Part shown: positions 46,921 through 56,319 of the stretch, one piece after another
Numbering within the stretch: position 1 is the first letter of the stretch
Layout of the letters: each line of letters begins with the position of its first letter
From: Caballeronia sp. NK8
Lineage (GTDB): Bacteria > Pseudomonadota > Gammaproteobacteria > Burkholderiales > Burkholderiaceae
Length of the DNA: 64,000 nt
Reading direction: 5' to 3'
Assembly: GCF_018408855.1 (NCBI RefSeq)
Contig: NZ_AP024325.1
Coordinates: forward strand, 124,001 to 188,000
The notes under the pieces: generated by a model
The model's input: only the letters and a program-made list of their open reading frames with translations
Told to the model about the DNA's origin: nothing
The model's database searches: none
Translations under genes and position numbers: made by a program

Positions 46921-48729
46921 ATGTACCAGCAGACCTACAACCCGTTGGGCAACGCATTCCTTTCGACGATCGTCGCGGCAATCCCCATTCTGACGCTGCT
47001 CTATTTCATCGCGCTGCATCGCCATCGCGATTCGCAGGGCAACGTGCATCTCGGCATTTCGGCGCCTTATGCGGCGTTGTTTGGCGTGATCGCCGCGTTC
47101 ATCGTGTCCTGTCTCGTGTTCCGGATGCCGGTCGCCTCGGCGGTGTCGGCGTTCGCGCTCGGCTCGCTGTCGGGCTTTCTCGGCATCATCTGGATCGTGC
47201 TGGCCGCGATGTTCCTTTACACGATGAGCGTCGTCACCGGCAAGTTCGAGATCGTCAAGGAATCGATCGTCCACATCTCGTTCGATCGCCGGCTGCAATG
47301 CGTGCTGATCGCGTTTTCATTCGGCGCGATCATCGAAGGCACGTCGGGATTCGGCACGCCCGTGGCGATCGCCGGCGCGGTGATGGTCGGGCTCGGCTTC
47401 AGGCCGTTCCAGTCCGCCGTGCTCAACCTGCTCGCGAATACGGCGCCCGTTGCGTGGGGCGCGATCGGCACGCCGATCGTCACGCTCGCCGCCGTGAGTG
47501 AACTCGACCAGCTCACGCTCTCCGCGATGGCCGGCCACCAGTTGCCGTTCGTATCGCTGCTCGTGCCGTTCTGGCTCGTCGCGACCTTCGTGAAAATGGA
47601 GGGCGGCTCGTGGAAGGAAGTCTTCGAAGTCTGGCCGGCGATGCTGTGCGCAGGCGCATCGTTCGCGCTGATGCAGTTCTATGCGTCCGGAAGTCACGCG
47701 CTCCACCTGATGACCGACGTGGTGTCGGGCGTGTTCTCGGTGATCTGCACGGCGCTGTTCCTGCGTTTCGTCTGGCATCCGAAGACGCGCTTTCTGCTCA
47801 GGTCCGAGCGTGAGGCGCTCGCCCGGCAGGGCAAGAGCACGGCCACGGTCGCAACCGACAAGTCGGAGTGGAAGTACAAATATTCTGTCGGCGAAACCGT
47901 GTATGCGTGGATGCCGTGGGTGATTCTGATCGCGTGTTGCGCACTGTGGGGCGTGCCCGAATTCAAGAAATTCCTCAACAACGTGTTCGCCGGCGTCACC
48001 TTCTCGACGACGCTCTTCGGCTCGCCGTTCAAAGGCACGCTGTCCTTGCCCGTCTGGGACATGCCCGCGCTGCACAACCTCGTACACCGGATGCCGCCGG
48101 TCGCGCCTGTCAACGCGAAAGCGGAAGCGGCTCGCTTCACGATCAACTGGTTATCGGCGGCGGGCACGGGTGTGTTCGTCGCCGCGATGCTGTCGGGTTT
48201 CGTGCTGCGTCTGTCCGCCGTGCAATGGAAGGACGCTTTCATACAGACCATGCGCCGCATGAAGATTCCCGTGCTGGTGATCGCGCAGGTGCTGGGCCTC
48301 GGCTTCCTCACGCGCTACTCGGGCACCGACGCGGTGCTCGGACTCGCCTTCACGGGCGCGGGCGTGTTTTATCCGTTCTTCGCGGCGTTTCTGGGTTGGC
48401 TCGGCGTGTTTCTGACGGGTTCGGATACGGCGTCGAACGCGCTCTTTGGCAGCCTGCAGCGCATCACCGCGCAACAGCTCAACCTCAATCCCATCCTGAT
48501 CGTCGCGACCAACTCGACGGGCGGCGTGATGGGCAAGATGATCGATGCGCAATCGATCATGGTGGCGTGCGCCGCGTGCTACGACGACCCCAAGGAGCGC
48601 GCCTTCGCGCTCGGGCCGATCTTCCGGACCGTGTTCTTCCATTCGATCGCGGGCGCGGCGGTGATCGGCGTGATCGCGATGCTGCAGGCTTATGTGTTCC
48701 CGTGGATGATTCCGGTGCCGCCGCAGTGA
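46921..48729 (+). CDS. lldP: L-lactate permease (LctP family)
   Basis: A 602-residue polytopic lactate:H+ symporter with about 14 helices. Landmarks are FGAIIEGTSGFGTPVAIAGA, NTAPVAWGAIGTPIVTLAAV, LGFLTRYSGTDAVLGLAF and LTGSDTASNALFGSLQ, all diagnostic of LctP/GlcA. The ATG follows AAGGAAACG. No lactate dehydrogenase gene is adjacent. It is slightly longer than the E. coli protein because of a loop near residues 290-400. Confidence 0.95.
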   Translation: MYQQTYNPLGNAFLSTIVAAIPILTLLYFIALHRHRDSQGNVHLGISAPYAALFGVIAAFIVSCLVFRMPVASAVSAFALGSLSGFLGIIWIVLAAMFLYTMSVVTGKFEIVKESIVHISFDRRLQCVLIAFSFGAIIEGTSGFGTPVAIAGAVMVGLGFRPFQSAVLNLLANTAPVAWGAIGTPIVTLAAVSELDQLTLSAMAGHQLPFVSLLVPFWLVATFVKMEGGSWKEVFEVWPAMLCAGASFALMQFYASGSHALHLMTDVVSGVFSVICTALFLRFVWHPKTRFLLRSEREALARQGKSTATVATDKSEWKYKYSVGETVYAWMPWVILIACCALWGVPEFKKFLNNVFAGVTFSTTLFGSPFKGTLSLPVWDMPALHNLVHRMPPVAPVNAKAEAARFTINWLSAAGTGVFVAAMLSGFVLRLSAVQWKDAFIQTMRRMKIPVLVIAQVLGLGFLTRYSGTDAVLGLAFTGAGVFYPFFAAFLGWLGVFLTGSDTASNALFGSLQRITAQQLNLNPILIVATNSTGGVMGKMIDAQSIMVACAACYDDPKERAFALGPIFRTVFFHSIAGAAVIGVIAMLQAYVFPWMIPVPPQ

Positions 48730-48736
48730 CGCCGGT

Positions 48737-50359
48737 TCAATAACGCGCGTAGACGATGCCAAGTATCGTCGCTTCATCGTCGAAGACTTCGAGCGTGTCG
48801 GTGAGCGCCTGCACCGGCCCCGCGTTGTTGACGAACAGCGCATACGCGAGCCGGCGGCCGCTCTTCGCGTCCATGTAGCCCGCCATGTTCATCGCAACCA
48901 TCTGACCGTTGGTCACGGTCGCGCCGCTCTTCACGCGTATATGCTCCTTGCCGACCACGTCCCTGCCGATCGCCGCGAGCGAGCCATCGACGCCGAGAAT
49001 CGACAGCGCGTCGCGATACACCGGATAGATCGGCAGGCGGCTCATCACAGTCAGCAGGTTCGCAGTCGTGCGCGCGCTCGCGCGGCTGTCGGGCGAGCCG
49101 CTGCCGTTGGTCGGAAAGTCGAAGCCCGCGCCGTCGATGCCGAGCGTGCTCGTCAGATACTGCCGCTCCGCGACGAGCGCGGCGTCGACGGTATGCGCGC
49201 CTTGCGTCAGACCGTGGTACATCAGGCTCAGATTCGCGCCGGTGTTGAGGCTCACCTTGAGTATCAGCTTGGCGATTTCCGAGTAGGGCAGGGACGTGAA
49301 GTTCGCGACCTGCGTCGCGCCCGAATAGATTTGCGCCGATGGCAGCCTGCTTCTGTCATTGGGCTGAACGGCGGCCGCCGACACGGTCACGCCCGCGCGC
49401 GCCAGTGCATCGATGAAGGCGGTGCGCGCGAACGAAGGCGGATCTTCGACACGCAGATTGCTGACGTACAACGCGTTGCCCACGAGTGGCGACGTATAGC
49501 CGAGCGGAATCGTCGCGGGCGTGGAGAGACTCGCCGCGCCCGAGATCGTGCCGTGACAGCCCGGCGCGGCAAGACAACTGAGCGGGCCTTCGTCGAGCGC
49601 ATCGCCCGAGGTGACGATGTCCGCCTCGCTGTTCGCCGTCGTCGTGAGCGTCGTGCCCTGCATGGTCATCGCGCTGGTGCGCGGACGCCAGTCGAGCTGT
49701 CCGGGCTGGCCGGTGCCCGTGGGCGCGAGCGTCACGTCGATCACGTTCTCGTTGATGAGAATCGGCGAGATGAGCACGTTGCCGTTGGGCACGCGAAACG
49801 CATCGAAGAGCCTGTCGTCGACGACGACATCACCGCTCACCGACGTGATGCCCGCCGCCCTGACCTGCTGCGCCAGCTGGTTCACGGCGGTGAGCGGATC
49901 TTCCGGCGTCAGGATCGCGCCGTCGAAGGCGCGTGCCTCGTTGTGATCGAAGTCGGTGAAGTCGATGGTGCCGTCGGGCTTCTGGCGTCCGCCGAAGGTC
50001 AGATCGCCGGACGCCTTCAGGATCAGATCGCCCGTGAGCTTGCCCGATGCATCGAGCGTGCCGTTGCGATACACCGGCGTCTCGAAGCGATGGTCCGCAC
50101 CGATGGTGTTGAGCGCGCTTCCGACCGAATAGAGCTTGCGCACGGAGCCGGTGAACGAGAGCGCGTCCGGTCGCAGTGCGACGAGCGTTTCGCCCGTGGT
50201 CGCGTCCATCACGACCATCGACCATTGGGAATTCGCGCTGGTGTAGCGCGGCTTTTTCATCACCTGATCGATGGGATCATCCGACGATCCGCCGCCGCAG
50301 CTCGCGGCGAGAAGGCTGGAGGCGATCAACAACGGGACAGCCAGGATTCTCGCGCGCAT
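48737..50359 (-). CDS. dacB: D-alanyl-D-alanine carboxypeptidase/endopeptidase (PBP4, peptidase S13)
   Basis: A 540-residue S13 peptidase trimming or cleaving peptidoglycan cross-links in the periplasm. The catalytic triad motifs are visible: S72-V-R-K75 (SxxK), SLN in KVSLNTGANLS (SxN) and KSG in HIRVKSGATV. Residues 1-21 end in LLAASC followed by GGGSSDD, a plausible lipobox with C21, so it may be a lipoprotein, unlike E. coli DacB. It converges on lldP with 7 bp between stops. Confidence 0.92.
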   Translation of the reverse strand: MRARILAVPLLIASSLLAASCGGGSSDDPIDQVMKKPRYTSANSQWSMVVMDATTGETLVALRPDALSFTGSVRKLYSVGSALNTIGADHRFETPVYRNGTLDASGKLTGDLILKASGDLTFGGRQKPDGTIDFTDFDHNEARAFDGAILTPEDPLTAVNQLAQQVRAAGITSVSGDVVVDDRLFDAFRVPNGNVLISPILINENVIDVTLAPTGTGQPGQLDWRPRTSAMTMQGTTLTTTANSEADIVTSGDALDEGPLSCLAAPGCHGTISGAASLSTPATIPLGYTSPLVGNALYVSNLRVEDPPSFARTAFIDALARAGVTVSAAAVQPNDRSRLPSAQIYSGATQVANFTSLPYSEIAKLILKVSLNTGANLSLMYHGLTQGAHTVDAALVAERQYLTSTLGIDGAGFDFPTNGSGSPDSRASARTTANLLTVMSRLPIYPVYRDALSILGVDGSLAAIGRDVVGKEHIRVKSGATVTNGQMVAMNMAGYMDAKSGRRLAYALFVNNAGPVQALTDTLEVFDDEATILGIVYARY

Positions 50360-50435
50360 GTTCTTGTTTCCATCGTCTTGTTTTCGTTGAACAACGACAT
50401 TCAGAATAGACGCGTGCGATGGGAATACAAAGCGC

Positions 50436-51884
50436 TCAAGCGCTCAGACGCGCGATCACGCCAGCAAGCGTCTGTATGCCGGTACGAATCCGTTCGACCG
50501 GCACGCTGGCATAGCCCAGAATCAGCCCGGCCGGACGCGCGACGCCTGGCTGCGCGATATACAGCGGCGACACCGGATAGATGCCCACGCCCTGCGCATT
50601 CGCGGCGGCGACGAGCGCGGTTTCATCGTTCGAATCGAGCATCGGCAGCCATAGCGTGACATGCAATCCGGCCGCCGTTCCGGTCACTTCCGCGCTCGCC
50701 GGCAGAAGCTCCGCGATGGCATCGAGCAAGGCCGCGCGACGCCGTTCGTATTCCCGCCGCACGCGCCGCACATGGCGTTCGTAAGCGCCGCTCTCGATCA
50801 GCGAGGCGAGCACGCGCTGATCGAGAATCGCCGAATGACGGTCGCTCAGTCGCTTGGCCTGACGGAACGCCGGCACGAGATCGTGCGGCAGAATCATGTA
50901 GCCCAGCCGAAGGTGCGGCGAGAGCGCCTTGGAAAACGTGCCGATATAGATCACGCGGCCATTCGAATCGATAGACTGCAACGCGTCGATCGGGCGCTGG
51001 CCGTAGCGGAACTCGCCGTCGTAGTCGTCCTCGATGATCCACGCGTCGTGCCGCTCTGCCCATTCGAGCAGTTCGAGCCGCCGCCCGATGGGCAGCACGC
51101 CGCCCAGCGGAAACTGATGCGACGGCGTCACATACGCGAGCCGCGCGCGGCCATCGACGGGAAGGCGGCGCGTGTCGAGACCGTGTTCGTCAACGGGCAC
51201 GCCGAGCGGCTTCCCGCCCGCCGCCTCGAAGCAGTTGCGCGCGATCAGATAGCCGGGGTCCTCGAAAGCGAAGGCATCGCCGGGATCGAGCAAGACGCGC
51301 GCGCACAGATCGAGCGCCTGCTGCGTGCCGTTCACCACGACGATCTGCTCGCTGTCGCAGACAAGGCCGCGCGCCCGGCCCAGATAAGCGAGCAACGCGC
51401 GCCGCAGCGAGGCGTCGCCTTCCGGCGCGGCGTAATACAGGTGGTCCGGCTGATGCAGCAGTTCGGCCTGATACGCGCGCTTCCAGATCAACGACGGAAA
51501 GTCGCGCGCCGACACCGCGCCGTACAGAAAGTCGATGCCGTTGCGCTTCGGTTGAGGCAGGGCAGGCATTGGCAGATTCGCGACGCGCCGGCCGTAGCCG
51601 GACAGCACGGGCGCGCGGCGCGCCGCGCGCGCGGGACTGGGCGTGGCGGGTGTCATCGGCGGCGTGGCGACGCGCGCGACGCGGCCCGCCGCCGTGATCA
51701 GGAAACCCTCCGCCGCGAGCTGCTCGTAGGCCGCCGTGACCGTCGTGCGCGACACGCCGAGGTCCGCCGCCAGCGCGCGCGTCGACGGCATCGGCGCGCC
51801 GGTGGGCAGCGTGCCGTCGGCGATCTGTGCGCGCAGCAGGTCGTAGATGCGGCGGCCCGTACCGGGGACGTGTGACTGGACCAT
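50436..51884 (-). CDS. MocR/PdxR family GntR-aminotransferase regulator
   Basis: A 482-residue regulator. An N-terminal GntR winged helix (PMPSTRALAADLGVSRTTVT) is joined by a Pro/Ala linker to a class I aminotransferase-like domain that binds PLP but usually does not catalyse; the PLP Lys is in GTFSKALSPHLRLGY. The ATG at 51884 is chosen since the HTH begins soon after. It is divergent from paiB, and direct repeats typical of MocR binding overlap its start. PdxR-like control of vitamin B6 genes or of the PaiB gene is possible. Confidence 0.92.
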   Translation of the reverse strand: MVQSHVPGTGRRIYDLLRAQIADGTLPTGAPMPSTRALAADLGVSRTTVTAAYEQLAAEGFLITAAGRVARVATPPMTPATPSPARAARRAPVLSGYGRRVANLPMPALPQPKRNGIDFLYGAVSARDFPSLIWKRAYQAELLHQPDHLYYAAPEGDASLRRALLAYLGRARGLVCDSEQIVVVNGTQQALDLCARVLLDPGDAFAFEDPGYLIARNCFEAAGGKPLGVPVDEHGLDTRRLPVDGRARLAYVTPSHQFPLGGVLPIGRRLELLEWAERHDAWIIEDDYDGEFRYGQRPIDALQSIDSNGRVIYIGTFSKALSPHLRLGYMILPHDLVPAFRQAKRLSDRHSAILDQRVLASLIESGAYERHVRRVRREYERRRAALLDAIAELLPASAEVTGTAAGLHVTLWLPMLDSNDETALVAAANAQGVGIYPVSPLYIAQPGVARPAGLILGYASVPVERIRTGIQTLAGVIARLSA

Positions 51885-51906
51885 AAAAATCGATCGAAAC
51901 TGGACC
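51875..51906. promoter_or_regulatory. direct repeats ACTGGACC in the MocR-paiB divergent region
   Basis: ACTGGACC occurs at 51875-51882 and 51899-51906, 24 bp apart on the same strand. The first copy abuts the regulator's start codon. MocR regulators such as GabR and PdxR bind spaced direct repeats, so this is the likely autoregulatory site. Confidence 0.62.
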
Positions 51907-51971
51907 TTCTCATTGTGCCTGTTTCGCGCAATATTGACGGGCCTCAGTTGCCTCCTGTCGAGACATCCACG

Positions 51972-52595
51972 ATGTATATCCCGCCGCACTTCGCCGAGAC
52001 TCGCCCTGAAGAATTACAACGGATCATCAGCGCACACGCGCTGGGCGTGCTCGTGACCCACGACGCCGCCGGTCTGGACGCCAATCACATTCCGTTCGAA
52101 TTCGATCCGGCGCAGGGCACGCACGGCCTGCTCACGGCGCACGTCGCGCGCGCGAACGACGTGTGGCAGCGCTGCCCGACCGGCACGCCCGTCATGGTGA
52201 TCTTTCGCGGAGCCGAGGGTTATATCTCGCCGAACTGGTATCCGAGCAAGCACGAAGCGCATCGGCAGGTGCCGACGTGGAACTACGAAGTGGTGCACGC
52301 CCACGGCGTGCTCACCGTGCGCGACGACGAGCAGTTCGTGCGCGGACTGGTCGCGCGCCTGACGCGGCGGCACGAGGCGAACGAGCCGCGTCCGTGGAAG
52401 ATGGGCGACTCCGAGCGCGAGTTCATCGACGGCATGTTGCGCAATATCGTCGGCATTGAGATCGCGGTGACTTCGCTGGTGGGTAAATCGAAGCTGAGCC
52501 AGAACAAGGAGGCGCGAGATCGCCTCAATGCCGCCGATACGCTGAAATCGCGCGGAAATCAGGAACTGGGCGAAGCGATGTCGCGCGCGGAGTAG
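51972..52595 (+). CDS. paiB: PaiB-family FMN-binding protein
   Basis: A 207-residue split-barrel FMN-binding protein. The start MYIPPHFAETRPEELQRIIS and the block YISPNWYPSKHEAHRQVPTWNY are diagnostic of PaiB, first described as a negative regulator of sporulation and protease genes in Bacillus and probably an FMN or haem-related oxidoreductase. The ATG at 51972 is used. It is divergent from the MocR-type regulator, an arrangement frequently seen in Burkholderiaceae. Confidence 0.92.
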   Translation: MYIPPHFAETRPEELQRIISAHALGVLVTHDAAGLDANHIPFEFDPAQGTHGLLTAHVARANDVWQRCPTGTPVMVIFRGAEGYISPNWYPSKHEAHRQVPTWNYEVVHAHGVLTVRDDEQFVRGLVARLTRRHEANEPRPWKMGDSEREFIDGMLRNIVGIEIAVTSLVGKSKLSQNKEARDRLNAADTLKSRGNQELGEAMSRAE

Positions 52596-52605
52596 CGGGC
52601 GTCCA

Positions 52606-53985
52606 TCACCACCGCGCCGCCGAGGTTCCCGGCGGCGCCGCATCCCGCGCATAACCCGCCGGCGTTCGCGCGAACTGCGCGCTCGGCCGCACCGCCATCA
52701 ACTCTCCGAAGCCCGATTCATAACGCTCGACATACGGCGCGAGATCGGGCTTCGCGGTCTTCAACCCGCCGTCGATGCGTCCCAGTCCGCGCAACCAATG
52801 CCCCGTCTGCGCGAGCGAAACCTGCACGTGCCAGCTTCCGCCTTCGCGCTGCTGCTTCCAGAGCGCCGCCGCCGCGCCGAAGGCCATCAGGAAACCGCTC
52901 GCCATATCGAGCATCTGCATCGGCAGCGGGCGGGGCTTGCCGTCGCCTGCCGCTTCGCCTTCGGCTGCATTGAAGCCCATCGCGGTCTGCACAAGCGAAT
53001 CGAAACCGCGCCGCTCGGCCCACGGTCCTTCGGTGCCATACGCGCTCAGCGACACATAGACGATGCCCGGCCTGCGCGCCGCCAGTGCCTGCGGCCCGAA
53101 ACCCAGCGAAGCAATCCCGCCCGGCCGATACCCCTGCGCGAACACATGCGCCTCGTCGATCAACTGCCAGAGCGCGTCGCGATCGCTCTCCGTGCGCAGA
53201 TCGAGCAGCGCCGAGCGCTTGCCCCGGCTGGTATCCGCAATCGCGGGAATATTCGGCAGATGCGGCCCGTTCACGAGCATGACATCCGCGCCGAACGCGG
53301 CGAGCGCCCGCCCGCCGACCGGCCCGGCGAGAATGCGCGTGAAATCGAGCACGCGCAGCCCGTCGAGCGGGCGCGCCTGAGGAGACAGCGCAGGCAACGC
53401 GAGCGGCGGCGCATCGCCGATGCGCGTGAGGGTCATCAACGGCTGCGCGGCGACGGCCCGCGCCTGCGGCGTCGCGTCCCATTGTTCGAAGGTGCGCAAC
53501 ATCGTGACGACGAGACCGCGCTCCGCCGCCGCGTTCTCGAACTCTGCGCCGCGCCACGCGAGCAACGCACGCTCGGCATCCTCGCGCGTCGCCGTGCGCG
53601 GGTCGAGCCCGAGCAGACGCAGCGCGCCGTCCTGATGATGTTCGAAGTTCGCGTGAATCCGCACGTAGCCATCGGCGCAGCGATAGAGGCCGGAAAAGCG
53701 TCCCCACGTTTCCGGCTCCTTGCCGTCGACCGTGAACGCTCCGGTGCATTCGACAGCGGCATGGGTCATGTCGACCGCCACGCGCTGCCGCTCGACGCCA
53801 CGCGCCGCGCCAAGCTCGCACGCGGCGAGCGCCGCCGCGCCGACGGTCGCCTGCGCCGCCGTGCCGACGGCGAAGGTCGTGGGAAAAACGGGATCGCGAC
53901 CAGAAAGGTCGATGAAGGAAAGCGCATCGTCGGGCAAGCCGGCGATGCGCCATAGGTCATGCAGCGTATCGAGCGGAGAAGTCAT
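52606..53985 (-). CDS. family III (CaiB/BaiF) CoA transferase with permuted domain order
   Basis: A 459-residue CaiB-type protein that should move CoA between carboxylic acids. Ordinary members begin with a Rossmann half of the form PLxGLRVLDFTRVLAGP. Here that half starts only near residue 205 (PLDGLRVLDFTRILAGPVGG) and runs to about 420. The first 205 residues instead resemble the usual C-terminal half (GLYRCADGYVRIHANFEHHQ, VAVDMTHAAVECTGAF). So the halves are swapped. The canonical catalytic Asp is hard to place by eye. It is 52 bp downstream of pdxA2 on the same strand but need not be in that operon. Confidence 0.82.
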   Translation of the reverse strand: MTSPLDTLHDLWRIAGLPDDALSFIDLSGRDPVFPTTFAVGTAAQATVGAAALAACELGAARGVERQRVAVDMTHAAVECTGAFTVDGKEPETWGRFSGLYRCADGYVRIHANFEHHQDGALRLLGLDPRTATREDAERALLAWRGAEFENAAAERGLVVTMLRTFEQWDATPQARAVAAQPLMTLTRIGDAPPLALPALSPQARPLDGLRVLDFTRILAGPVGGRALAAFGADVMLVNGPHLPNIPAIADTSRGKRSALLDLRTESDRDALWQLIDEAHVFAQGYRPGGIASLGFGPQALAARRPGIVYVSLSAYGTEGPWAERRGFDSLVQTAMGFNAAEGEAAGDGKPRPLPMQMLDMASGFLMAFGAAAALWKQQREGGSWHVQVSLAQTGHWLRGLGRIDGGLKTAKPDLAPYVERYESGFGELMAVRPSAQFARTPAGYARDAAPPGTSAARW

Positions 53986-54037
53986 GATCGGTCGGCGCGC
54001 GCGCTTCGTGTGGAGCGCCCATTATCGCGCCGCGCGC

Positions 54038-55039
54038 TCAATGCCGCCGCGTCGCCAGTTCCGCGCCCTGCCGCAGCGCTTCGAGCATGCTGCCTTCGTC
54101 GGCGATGCCCTTGCCCGCGATATCGAACGCCGTGCCGTGATCGACCGACGTGCGGATCACGTCCAGCCCGACCGTCACGTTCACGCCCGCTTCGAGGCCG
54201 AGCACCTTCACGGGACCATGCCCCTGATCGTGATACATCGCGACGACGAGATCGAAGTCGCCGCGTCCCGCGCGATAGAACAGTGTATCGGCGGGCAGCG
54301 GGCCGGTCACGTCGAGGCCGCGTTCCTGCAACACCTTCACGGCGGGGATGATCTTTTCCTCTTCCTCGCCGTAACCGAACAGCCCGTTTTCGCCCGCGTG
54401 CGGATTGATCCCGCACACGCCGATGCGCGGCTTCGCGATGCCCGCCTTCACGAGCGTCGCGTTGCCGCGTTCGATCGTGCGTTGCACCAGACCCGGCTCG
54501 ATCTTGCGGATCGCATCGATGATGCCGATGTGCGTCGTTACGTGAATCACGCGCAGTTGCGGCGCGACGAGCATCATCGACACTTCGTCCACGCCCGTCA
54601 GATGCGCGAGCATTTCGGTGTGGCCGGGAAACTTGTGGCCGCCCGCGTGCAGCGCTTCCTTGTTGAGCGGCGCGGTGCAGATCGCATCGATCTGACCGGC
54701 CTGCGCGAGTTCGACCGCGCGGGCGATGTAGCGGTACGCCGCGTCGCCCGCGATAGCGGAAAGCTCGCCGAAGGGCAGATCGTCGGGAATCAGGCCGAGG
54801 TCGATGCAGTCGATCACGCCCGGTTCATAACGCGCCTCGCTCGCATCCTTGACGGGGCGCACGCGCGCCTTGCCGCCGACGAGTTCGTTCGCGCGCTCGA
54901 GACGGCGCGCATCGCCGATCACGAGCGGGCGGCATTGCTGGTAGACCGCATCGTGCGCGAGGCTCTTGACGACGACTTCTGGGCCTACGCCGCTCGCGTC
55001 GCCCATCGTGATGCCGATTACGGGGAGAGTGTTGCTCAT
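54038..55039 (-). CDS. pdxA2: PdxA2-type 4-phospho-threonate/erythronate dehydrogenase
   Basis: A 333-residue protein of the PdxA family (NAD-dependent oxidation and decarboxylation of a 4-phosphorylated 4-carbon acid). ITMGDASGVGPEVVVKS, TAPLNKEALHAGGHKFPGHT and VAMYHDQGHGPVKVLG contain the metal-binding His and Asp residues. It is coupled by an ATGA overlap to a DUF1537 kinase, and this pairing defines the catabolic PdxA2 branch (D-threonate to dihydroxyacetone phosphate) rather than vitamin B6 synthesis. Confidence 0.92.
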   Translation of the reverse strand: MSNTLPVIGITMGDASGVGPEVVVKSLAHDAVYQQCRPLVIGDARRLERANELVGGKARVRPVKDASEARYEPGVIDCIDLGLIPDDLPFGELSAIAGDAAYRYIARAVELAQAGQIDAICTAPLNKEALHAGGHKFPGHTEMLAHLTGVDEVSMMLVAPQLRVIHVTTHIGIIDAIRKIEPGLVQRTIERGNATLVKAGIAKPRIGVCGINPHAGENGLFGYGEEEEKIIPAVKVLQERGLDVTGPLPADTLFYRAGRGDFDLVVAMYHDQGHGPVKVLGLEAGVNVTVGLDVIRTSVDHGTAFDIAGKGIADEGSMLEALRQGAELATRRH

Positions 55040-56319
55040 GATGTTTCGCCTGTGATGTTCATGTCCTGACGCGCGCGGGGAAATTCCGCGCCGCGCAGAT
55101 GCAGGTAAGCGCCGAGCAGCGCGTGTTCGCTGCCGAACGCGCCTGCCTTGGTGACGATCGAAGGGCCCATGCCGTTCGATGGCCGGCCGAGCGCGACGCC
55201 CGCTTCGATTTCGCGCACGAGTTCGAGGCTGCCGACGTTCGCCGCCGCGAGCATCGCGCGCGCGGTTTCGCCGCCGGTCGCGATGAGCCCGCCGAGCCGG
55301 TCGAAGTGCGGCGCGACGAGCGCCGCGAGCGCGTTCGACAGCCGCGCGCCTTCTGCCGGATCGAAGGCCTCGTCACGGCCGATACGCACGATCGCGTCTT
55401 GCTTGCCGCGCACGCACGCGCCGATGCGTTCATGCCACGCCTGCCAGTGCGGATGACGCGCGCCGTCGCGCAACACGGCGGGCGGCACGATCATTTCGCC
55501 GATGCCCGTTTCGGCGCGCAGCAGCGCGCATTGACGCTCGGAGATGGCGGAGAGGCTGCCGACGAGCGCGAGAATCGGGCCTTGCGCCGGCTCGATCGAA
55601 CGCGTTGCGCGTGCGGCGGCGCTCGCGTCGAAGAGATCGGGCAGGGCGGCCAGTTCGCGCGCGAGTCCGCCCGAGCCGACCCAGAAAAACTGTTCGTCGA
55701 TGGATGCCGTGACGCGCGCGAGCAACGCGAGGTCGTCGTTGGTTTCTGCATCGACGATGATCGCGTCGACGCCATGCGCGCTCGCCGCCGCCGACGCGAC
55801 CATCGCGGCGATATCCTGCGGCGCGGCGCGCAGCGCATCGAGCGAAACATGCGCGACGCGCAGGCCGACCATGTCGAGCATCGCGCGCAAATCCGCGTTC
55901 TGCCCGGCGTGTTCGAGTTGCCACGTTTCGGTGTCTTCGAGCGGCACGCCGCGCACGATCACGCGGCCGTCGCGCACGGTGCGGCCCGTCGCGGGAAACG
56001 CCGGCGTGACGATCGCCGGTCCCGCGAGCTTCGTCAGCGCCGCGACTTCGGCGCTCCAGTTGCCGCGCAAGGTCGAATCGATCTTCTTGTAGAGACGCCG
56101 GCCCGGCGCACGCAAGGCCTGCCACGCGCTCGCCGTGCGCTTGGCGGCGTCGGCGGGCGAGAGGCGGCGCGTGTCGGTGTCGGCGGCGATCACCGTCGCG
56201 TTGGCATCCGATGCATTCGAATCGAGCGATACGACGGTCCTGAGGCCCGCCGCCGCGAACGCGATCGCGCAATCGGCCGCGCCCGACAGATCGTCGGCGA
56301 CGATCAGCAGACTCTTCAT
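55036..56319 (-). CDS. dtnK: four-carbon acid sugar kinase (DUF1537 family)
   Basis: A 427-residue ATP-dependent kinase that phosphorylates D-threonate or D-erythronate at O4. The N-terminal domain reads [20 protein letters not shown] with the acid-sugar binding DD, then [16 protein letters not shown]. The C-terminal nucleotide domain has [17 protein letters not shown] and VTKAGAFG. Both ends overlap neighbours by 4 bp (ATGA with kdgT and pdxA2), a tightly coupled operon. The exact stereoisomer cannot be told from sequence. Confidence 0.9.
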   Translation of the reverse strand: MKSLLIVADDLSGAADCAIAFAAAGLRTVVSLDSNASDANATVIAADTDTRRLSPADAAKRTASAWQALRAPGRRLYKKIDSTLRGNWSAEVAALTKLAGPAIVTPAFPATGRTVRDGRVIVRGVPLEDTETWQLEHAGQNADLRAMLDMVGLRVAHVSLDALRAAPQDIAAMVASAAASAHGVDAIIVDAETNDDLALLARVTASIDEQFFWVGSGGLARELAALPDLFDASAAARATRSIEPAQGPILALVGSLSAISERQCALLRAETGIGEMIVPPAVLRDGARHPHWQAWHERIGACVRGKQDAIVRIGRDEAFDPAEGARLSNALAALVAPHFDRLGGLIATGGETARAMLAAANVGSLELVREIEAGVALGRPSNGMGPSIVTKAGAFGSEHALLGAYLHLRGAEFPRARQDMNITGETS

